Assembly: GCF_036588685.1 (NCBI RefSeq) | Contig: NC_086386.1 | Location: 15,086,931-15,150,930 of the forward strand | Length of the DNA: 64,000 bases | Origin: Mytilus trossulus | Lineage: Eukaryota; Mollusca; Bivalvia; Mytilida; Mytilidae | Reading direction: 5' to 3' | Notes under the pieces: generated by a model | What the model was told of the DNA's origin: nothing | Seen by the model: only the letters and a program-made list of their open reading frames with translations | Database searches by the model: none | Shown here: piece by piece, positions 59,901-64,000 of the stretch | How the letters are laid out: the number at the start of each line of letters is the position of its first letter | Position numbering within the stretch: position 1 is the stretch's first letter | Made by a program: the position numbers and the translations under genes

Positions 59901-60349
59901 GTATTAACATTGATGATGATTTTGTTGCTTTTAAAATGATCAAAAAAGATTATACACCTCACCCTGCATGGACTATAGCATTGAAGCGTCCTAACCTAAG
60001 AAAACAAGCACACTTCTTCATTTCTGTCTGCTGTATAGTAAAAGACAATGACAATAGGCAATACATTCTATGTGACAGATGTGGTAAAATGTTTTTAGAT
60101 CCAATAGTTCATACTATTTCTTCGTGTGACTATCTTGACGAAACACGTGAGAACTTTTGGTGTGAAATTATAAACATCGATCCAATTACTTTTAGTATCT
60201 TCCTATCAAACATGTCGGATGAAGAACTATTTTATTATTTACTTTCTTGTAATTCGGACAATTTTCTACTAGAAACCGACCAACTAGAGACATTCCAAGC
60301 TATATGCGTTCGATATATCCATAAATTTGGGACTTTACTACAATATTAA
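56894..60349 (+). CDS. LINE A ORF2: endonuclease-reverse transcriptase
   Basis: From the ATG at 56894, eleven bases inside ORF1 (ATGGCATGTAA), the frame encodes 1151 residues, suggesting termination-reinitiation. The AP-type endonuclease (about 5-250) has Asn12 in WNCRG, Glu39 in ISEHW, MGDFN (155-159), DHILMP and SDHRP (241-245). The reverse transcriptase (about 490-790) has LLDSTKAFD with Asp635, GVRQGSILS and VQADDISII with Asp735-Asp736. The usual Tyr or Phe before ADD is Gln here. Near the C-terminus, CDRCGKMFLDPIVHTISSC is a CxxC...H...C zinc-type motif. It nicks target DNA and primes reverse transcription of its own RNA. There are no stops or frameshifts, so it is possibly active. Confidence 0.9.
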   Translation: MACNNLNLMCWNCRGLFSSISCLSDLLAEYKVNICAISEHWLRTYQLHVLNTIDNKFVSIAKGVDMHNPESMSCNSRCGVAFLVSKDIVSFVTEIDIDSDRIIGIQVNLPNVQTFIILSIYLPATTQPHQLYQYNVELLHEICSVYKDMGSIILMGDFNTKIQGPRYKFNPDERSRLMYSLIQEYELFSVNTQMFCHGPVTTFQSYDNGPSTCIDHILMPLSEIGKVSNAKVIDSQPFSVSDHRPILCSITIENSVPTHTEGEQSTRSVSWDRARKFGYINDYSFALSQHLWTSEFPRHEINKLIIEDYYDKIVSAIKQAEQETLPYSIFKPYQKPYWNKSLTHLRDTMRLKRIEWLNNCNCHDLKCDAFNHYKQAKKAFRDAQRSAIDEYESAIAQKIENDIDVDQKSVWIILNKRKQKPHTCTALKKDGTLFTDSNDLMNIWYDHFQNVFSQSVYSEPDRETYISDRVSTIRETNRTLNEKDDLQFSYSDVINICSHLKNNKACGHDRIAYEHIKYGGKLLLKHLHHLFNMIIQCGYIPGEWRKSIIFLLFKGGKKPRTDTNSYRGISLVPSIAKIFEKLLENELTKLRPDFPNHQQVAYQKQLSSMNASYNLQEVKFHHIEKGGPVKIVLLDSTKAFDTVPHDGLRIKLYEYGIPAKLWCLLDNMYSDLTSAVFSGGKLSNWFKLHRGVRQGSILSAKLYLIFINDLIDKLESSQQGAFIHDLNASTPVQADDISIIATDRQSSQVMVKICEEYSIRWSFSFSAGKSQLLHFGKPTTGTDVLLYNEPISTVKMAKHCGINLYTCLKTMDRTIDVCRTLRATVISLIRLGVHPAILNPIVCSKFVKQVCYPKALYGCELWGKLTSTEWLMLERTQHYICKNIQGLPRRTRSDMCLPMIGWFSIESYVDEKKLYFLGRICNLPCESISFRILIRRVNDFKYNDGSYSNLGFTVDIINILRKYELSSYFNDFCETGLFPTPLIWKRIVKTAVAAFEIVNWTRRINIDDDFVAFKMIKKDYTPHPAWTIALKRPNLRKQAHFFISVCCIVKDNDNRQYILCDRCGKMFLDPIVHTISSCDYLDETRENFWCEIINIDPITFSIFLSNMSDEELFYYLLSCNSDNFLLETDQLETFQAICVRYIHKFGTLLQY

Positions 60350-60508
60350 TATAACTGTAATATCCGCTACTGACAATTTACTCACTTCAACTGATCATGA
60401 CATTTTCTGATTTAATTTAATTGTTTATTTTGTTCAATTGTTTAATTATTGTGTTTATCATGTTCATTATTTTCACTCTCCTCCTGGAGGCAATAAAGAA
60501 TATATATA

Positions 60509-60819
60509 TAATGGCAGAACGGGCTTAAGAGTCATATGATTAAGTTAACTGAATTATTTAGTTCTCACACATCATTAGCGGATTTAGGGGGTTAAAGCGA
60601 GCCCCCCCCCCGTTTCAAAATCTTAAAATATTTTTTTGTATTTACCATTTCTTGTTTTAATGTTATCTTTACTATAATTTGAATATCTAGCACTGAATAG
60701 GGTGACGCGTTGTCGCTACACTTCTTTAAATATACACAAGTCATAATTACATTGGCCAGAGGGTGACTTGATAATTAGAGGACCAAAGGATTTAATTAAG
60801 ACAATCCAAGGCTGCTATC
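60509..60819 (+). mobile_element. 5' fragment of a second LINE A copy, head-to-tail
   Basis: It is identical to 55471-55780 except for one extra C in the C tract, and begins exactly where the first copy's TA-rich tail ends. It stops at GGCTGCTATC, where the antisense element B begins; the rest of this copy presumably lies beyond element B, outside the window. Confidence 0.88.
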
Positions 60820-63800
60820 TCTATATTTTATTATATAGACAAGACAAGACAATATTTTATTTGAGTCTCACCTCTTCTAAAACATTTACATAATATTACA
60901 ATTTAAATATTACAATATAAAACAAGAGCCACTCTAAAAAGAGTTATGAGAGACTATAAAAAAGGTATATACATTTACATATATATATTTACATACATAA
61001 AACATAAAACAAATTAAAAGTATACAAATGTTAAGAATAACATAAAACAGTTTAAAAGTAAACAAATTTTAAGAATATAATAAACATTTTCTTTCCAGTA
61101 AAATATCATAGCAGATTTTGGCAGTGTAAAAATAAACATTTTCATCACTAAATAAAAATACAAATTTATCATCATCTGACATACAATTAAAATCATGACA
61201 AAAAGAATTAGCATGACTAAACAACACAGCACGAAAATCTGCATATAGTGGACATTTCAAAATTACATGTTTCTCATCTTCTATGGTTTCATTACAACTA
61301 AAACATATTCGTTCATTAATAGGTAAGTTCTGATACCGGCCCGTTTCAATTTTTAGGGGCGCAACACCACAACGAAATTTTGCAAAAGCACTTCTATATT
61401 TCCCTGCAATAGTTTTACAAATGTAATTTTCTACCTTAAATTCTGTTTTAAATAATTTATAAGTACGAAGTTTGGCATATTCATTCGAAACCAACTTATT
61501 ATGCCATTCAGTTTTATATAAATCAATAGCTAAGCATTCTATATCCTTAATTACATTTTTAGTTAACAATATATCACAGTTACAATATGGTTCAAGATTA
61601 TACTCTTTAAACTTAGTCATCACTCTGAAGCACCAGTTTTTAATTGGCTTATTTCCATACTTATATGACCATATAAATACTCTTTTGTTCAATCTATCAT
61701 TGTCCATTTTACAAAATCTGGACCATAATCTAAAAACAGCTGTCCATTGCTTTACATTGCATGGAATCCAGCCCATATCACCATACAGAGATAAGTTTGG
61801 TGTATACTTTCCTACACCCATAAAAAATCTCATCGCTCTGTTTTTAACAGCATTTATGCAAGAGAATTCTCTTGTTCCCCATATTGAAGCACCATAATCG
61901 ATGACTGACCATACAAGTGTGTCAAAAAGCTTTGTATAAGTAGAGTAACAAAAACCACCATTTGATTTACATTTTGCGATCAATAACCCAAGAGCTCTAC
62001 TTGCCGACTTGGCAATAGCTTTTGCCATTAAATCATAATTTAAAAATTCTGTAAGATGTAAACCAAGGTAAGTATATTGTATTACAATTTCAATATTATC
62101 ATTACCCAGCATAAATGTATAAATAGACTTTGGAAAAGAAGGTGGTCTAAAATGAATAATCTTAGATTTACTCAAATTAACACTAATATCATTTGTATGA
62201 CACCACATATGTAAAACATTTAAGAGCATCTGTAAGTCTGATTCATTTTCAGCAAGTAAAACAATATCATCAGCATAGAGCAAAATACATATTTTCTCTT
62301 CCTCTATCGGAATACCAACATTTAAACTTTTAACCTCATTTACTAAATTATTAATAAAAATATTGAATAAAATTGGCGATAACACACACCCTTGTTTTAA
62401 ACCACATTGAACATCAAACCATTGGGTTAAATTCCCATTAACTTTAACACATGACTGTACTTTATGATATAAAGATTTTAAAGCATTCAACATTTTACTA
62501 CTAATTCCTATTGACTCAAGTTTACAAAATAATAAAAATCTGTTTACAGTATCATATGCTTTTTTGAAATCAATAAAAGCTGCAAAAGTTGACATTTTAC
62601 ACATTTTTCTTGTTTCAATAATAGTTGTAATTGTTGACAAATGATCAATAGTATTACGATTAGATCTAAAACCATTTTGTTCATCATGTATAAAATTTAG
62701 ATCATCAAGCTTTACAGTTAATCTTGAATTCAGTACTCCGCAATATAGTTTATATGAAGTTGGCGCCAATGTTATTCCTCTGTAAGACATCGGGTCCCGA
62801 GGGTCGGAAGTCGAACTCTTCGGTATCGGGGTGATTATTCCTCTACTCCATAGCTCCGGTATCATTCCTGTATTATAACAAATGTTGAACACTTGAGTAA
62901 GGGCGTTTATAGCTGTCTGATTCTTATACATCTCCATCGGAATTTCATCACAACCAGGAGATTTTCCCGCTTTTGACAATTTTAAAATTTTGACAACTTC
63001 TTCATTGGTTATTTCACTATCAAGAATATCATCGGTTATTATGCAACTGTTAACATCTTTTTCGGTAGTTTCATATAAATTTCCAGAATTCAACATATTT
63101 GAAAAATCACATTTCCATTTATCTAAAACAATTTTCGGATCGGTACATATTGAATTATCTTCCATTTTCACTTCCATTGGAATACTTTGCCTGTTGTTTC
63201 CTACTCCAATTTTCCCGATTTTCCTCCAAAATTCTTTTGGGTTATCTTCTAAATTCTTTAATTCATCTTGCATACTATACCAGTATTGGCGTTTGGCACG
63301 TTGACACGCTTTATCGAAATGTTTCCTCTTTTGGACATAATTATGACGTAACGTACTTTTATTACAGGTTGCTTTAATCCATATTTTTTCTGCACTACAA
63401 ACACAATTCCATAAAACGGTTAGTTCGTCATTCCACCATGGTTTTTTGCATCTACGGCGTTTGTTATTAAATCCATCCGTTATATATGTTTTACATGAAA
63501 GTTTACTTGACATCTCTGATTTTACCACTTTAACAAATTCACAATACATCTGGTCTAAATCGACTTGTGACTTATTTGAGTTTTCAAGGTCTAAAATAAG
63601 TTTGTTTAAGTCACAAATAGCTTCCGAATTTAAAAGAAAGTCCTGAGGTATATTTTGTGTGTCGTACCTCGTCTTAACAGATTGTTTGGTATTTTCACGT
63701 GTTATTTCAGTCACTAAAAAGTCTAGTGACATCTCCCATGATAACATAGAATGATCTGGAACAATTCCTTTTAAGTCATATTTTCCGATGCCATTTACAG

Positions 63801-64000
63801 TGTCGACTAAGGTACTTGCACGACTTACACTAAACTTTTCAAAATTTTGTAACTTTTCGTAAGGTACTATACAGTAATCTACTACACTAGATCCTCGAGT
63901 AGATACGTACGTAAAGTCGTTTTGAATCGTATTTCGGCCATTAAGTATACAACAGCTTATATCAGATAGAAAATCGCAAAATATACTTCCATACGTATTA
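60820..64000 (-). mobile_element. LINE element B, 3' portion
   Basis: Read on the minus strand, it ends in CAAATAAAATATTGTCTTGT-CTTGTCTATATAATAAAATA at 60820, that is with short TTGTC repeats and an AT tail, after a ~250-bp 3' UTR (60820-61068). It interrupts the second copy of LINE A, so element B inserted later. The 5' part lies outside the window. Confidence 0.88.
61069..64000 (-). CDS. LINE B ORF2: endonuclease-reverse transcriptase, partial
   Basis: The frame is open from the stop at 61069 to the window edge (976 residues visible). A start at the Met at 63747 would cut off the endonuclease. Upstream of it the frame still reads NDFTYVSTRGSSVVDYCIVP and GIVPDHSML, the end of an AP endonuclease with its (S/P)DHS motif. 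Counting from 63747, the reverse transcriptase has FIDFKKAYDTV with Asp393, CGLKQGCVLSPILFN (448-462) and LLYADDIVLLA (YADD 491-494). The C-terminus has CFSCNETIEDEKHVILKCPL, the CxxC...H....C motif of LINE ORF2. The sequence differs clearly from LINE A and belongs to a separate family. No stops were seen, so it may be recent or active. Confidence 0.9.
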   Translation of the reverse strand, partial: NTYGSIFCDFLSDISCCILNGRNTIQNDFTYVSTRGSSVVDYCIVPYEKLQNFEKFSVSRASTLVDTVNGIGKYDLKGIVPDHSMLSWEMSLDFLVTEITRENTKQSVKTRYDTQNIPQDFLLNSEAICDLNKLILDLENSNKSQVDLDQMYCEFVKVVKSEMSSKLSCKTYITDGFNNKRRRCKKPWWNDELTVLWNCVCSAEKIWIKATCNKSTLRHNYVQKRKHFDKACQRAKRQYWYSMQDELKNLEDNPKEFWRKIGKIGVGNNRQSIPMEVKMEDNSICTDPKIVLDKWKCDFSNMLNSGNLYETTEKDVNSCIITDDILDSEITNEEVVKILKLSKAGKSPGCDEIPMEMYKNQTAINALTQVFNICYNTGMIPELWSRGIITPIPKSSTSDPRDPMSYRGITLAPTSYKLYCGVLNSRLTVKLDDLNFIHDEQNGFRSNRNTIDHLSTITTIIETRKMCKMSTFAAFIDFKKAYDTVNRFLLFCKLESIGISSKMLNALKSLYHKVQSCVKVNGNLTQWFDVQCGLKQGCVLSPILFNIFINNLVNEVKSLNVGIPIEEEKICILLYADDIVLLAENESDLQMLLNVLHMWCHTNDISVNLSKSKIIHFRPPSFPKSIYTFMLGNDNIEIVIQYTYLGLHLTEFLNYDLMAKAIAKSASRALGLLIAKCKSNGGFCYSTYTKLFDTLVWSVIDYGASIWGTREFSCINAVKNRAMRFFMGVGKYTPNLSLYGDMGWIPCNVKQWTAVFRLWSRFCKMDNDRLNKRVFIWSYKYGNKPIKNWCFRVMTKFKEYNLEPYCNCDILLTKNVIKDIECLAIDLYKTEWHNKLVSNEYAKLRTYKLFKTEFKVENYICKTIAGKYRSAFAKFRCGVAPLKIETGRYQNLPINERICFSCNETIEDEKHVILKCPLYADFRAVLFSHANSFCHDFNCMSDDDKFVFLFSDENVYFYTAKICYDILLERKCLLYS

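Larger units (their letters stand above)
55471..60508 (+). mobile_element. Full-length two-ORF LINE (element A)
   Basis: The 5' end is fixed by the second copy that starts at 60509 with the same TAATGGCAGAACGGGC. Contents: 5' UTR of ~345 bp with a C9 tract, ORF1 (coiled coil plus RRM-like region), overlapping ORF2 (AP endonuclease, reverse transcriptase, C-terminal zinc-binding motif), and a short 3' UTR ending CAATAAAGAATATATATATA. Both ORFs are open, so the copy may be competent or very young. It resembles the CR1/Jockey-type group of non-LTR elements; the clade is not assigned. Confidence 0.9.

Noticed and set aside
61472..61897. 141-codon plus-strand frame
   Set aside because: Antisense shadow of LINE B ORF2.
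63000..63646. Several plus-strand frames of 66-104 codons
   Set aside because: Shadows of the minus-strand LINE B ORF2.
1..64000. CRISPR-like reading of the phased short repeats
   Set aside because: Eukaryotic context, repeats of 11-15 bp with drifting spacers of 5-15 bp, no cas genes.

Overview
The window is AT-rich invertebrate nuclear DNA, most likely from a marine mussel (Mytilus or a close relative). The case for this is the density of short repeats I recognise from bivalve genomes, the molluscan style of the cysteine-rich gene on the minus strand, and the mix of LINE, Penelope-like, Crypton and MITE debris. Genus-level assignment is inference. Nothing in it looks bacterial: coding sequence is sparse, genes have GT-AG introns, and most of the 64 kb is transposon-derived.

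Layout. About 0-22 kb is largely one host gene read on the minus strand. Four exons (22.2, 18.6-18.7, 15.1-15.4 and 3.9-4.0 kb) join in frame into a protein with a signal peptide, two cysteine-rich extracellular modules and a transmembrane segment; its last exon was not found. Its introns are full of repeats: duplicated ~790-bp elements, a 160-bp tandem array, a 1.74-kb palindrome, MITEs, arrays of hammerhead-ribozyme-like units, two decayed Penelope-like reverse transcriptase copies and a tRNA-derived SINE. About 23.3-24.4 kb holds a dead RTE-type LINE on the minus strand. At 26.1-27.8 kb there is a two-exon Crypton-type tyrosine recombinase gene with all catalytic residues intact.

About 28-54 kb is mainly non-coding. 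It carries a 21-bp-period inverted array (29.5-29.9 kb), a five-unit 192-bp tandem array (31.3-32.2 kb), a remarkable run of 20 short palindromes spaced by two or three DNA helical turns (42.9-43.4 kb), two nearly identical 463-bp TA-flanked MITEs that bracket a possible two-exon microgene (43.6-45.8 kb), a 715-bp foldback element (47.2-47.9 kb), and three copies of a 390-bp MITE family, one of which has its empty site inside this window.

About 55.5-64 kb is young retrotransposon sequence. A full-length two-ORF LINE on the plus strand is followed head-to-tail by the first 311 bp of a second copy. That copy is cut off by a different LINE on the minus strand, whose ORF2 is open to the window edge. 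The open reading frames and duplicated copies suggest recent activity of the LINEs, the Crypton-type gene and the 463-bp MITEs. The host gene appears to have absorbed most older insertions in its introns.
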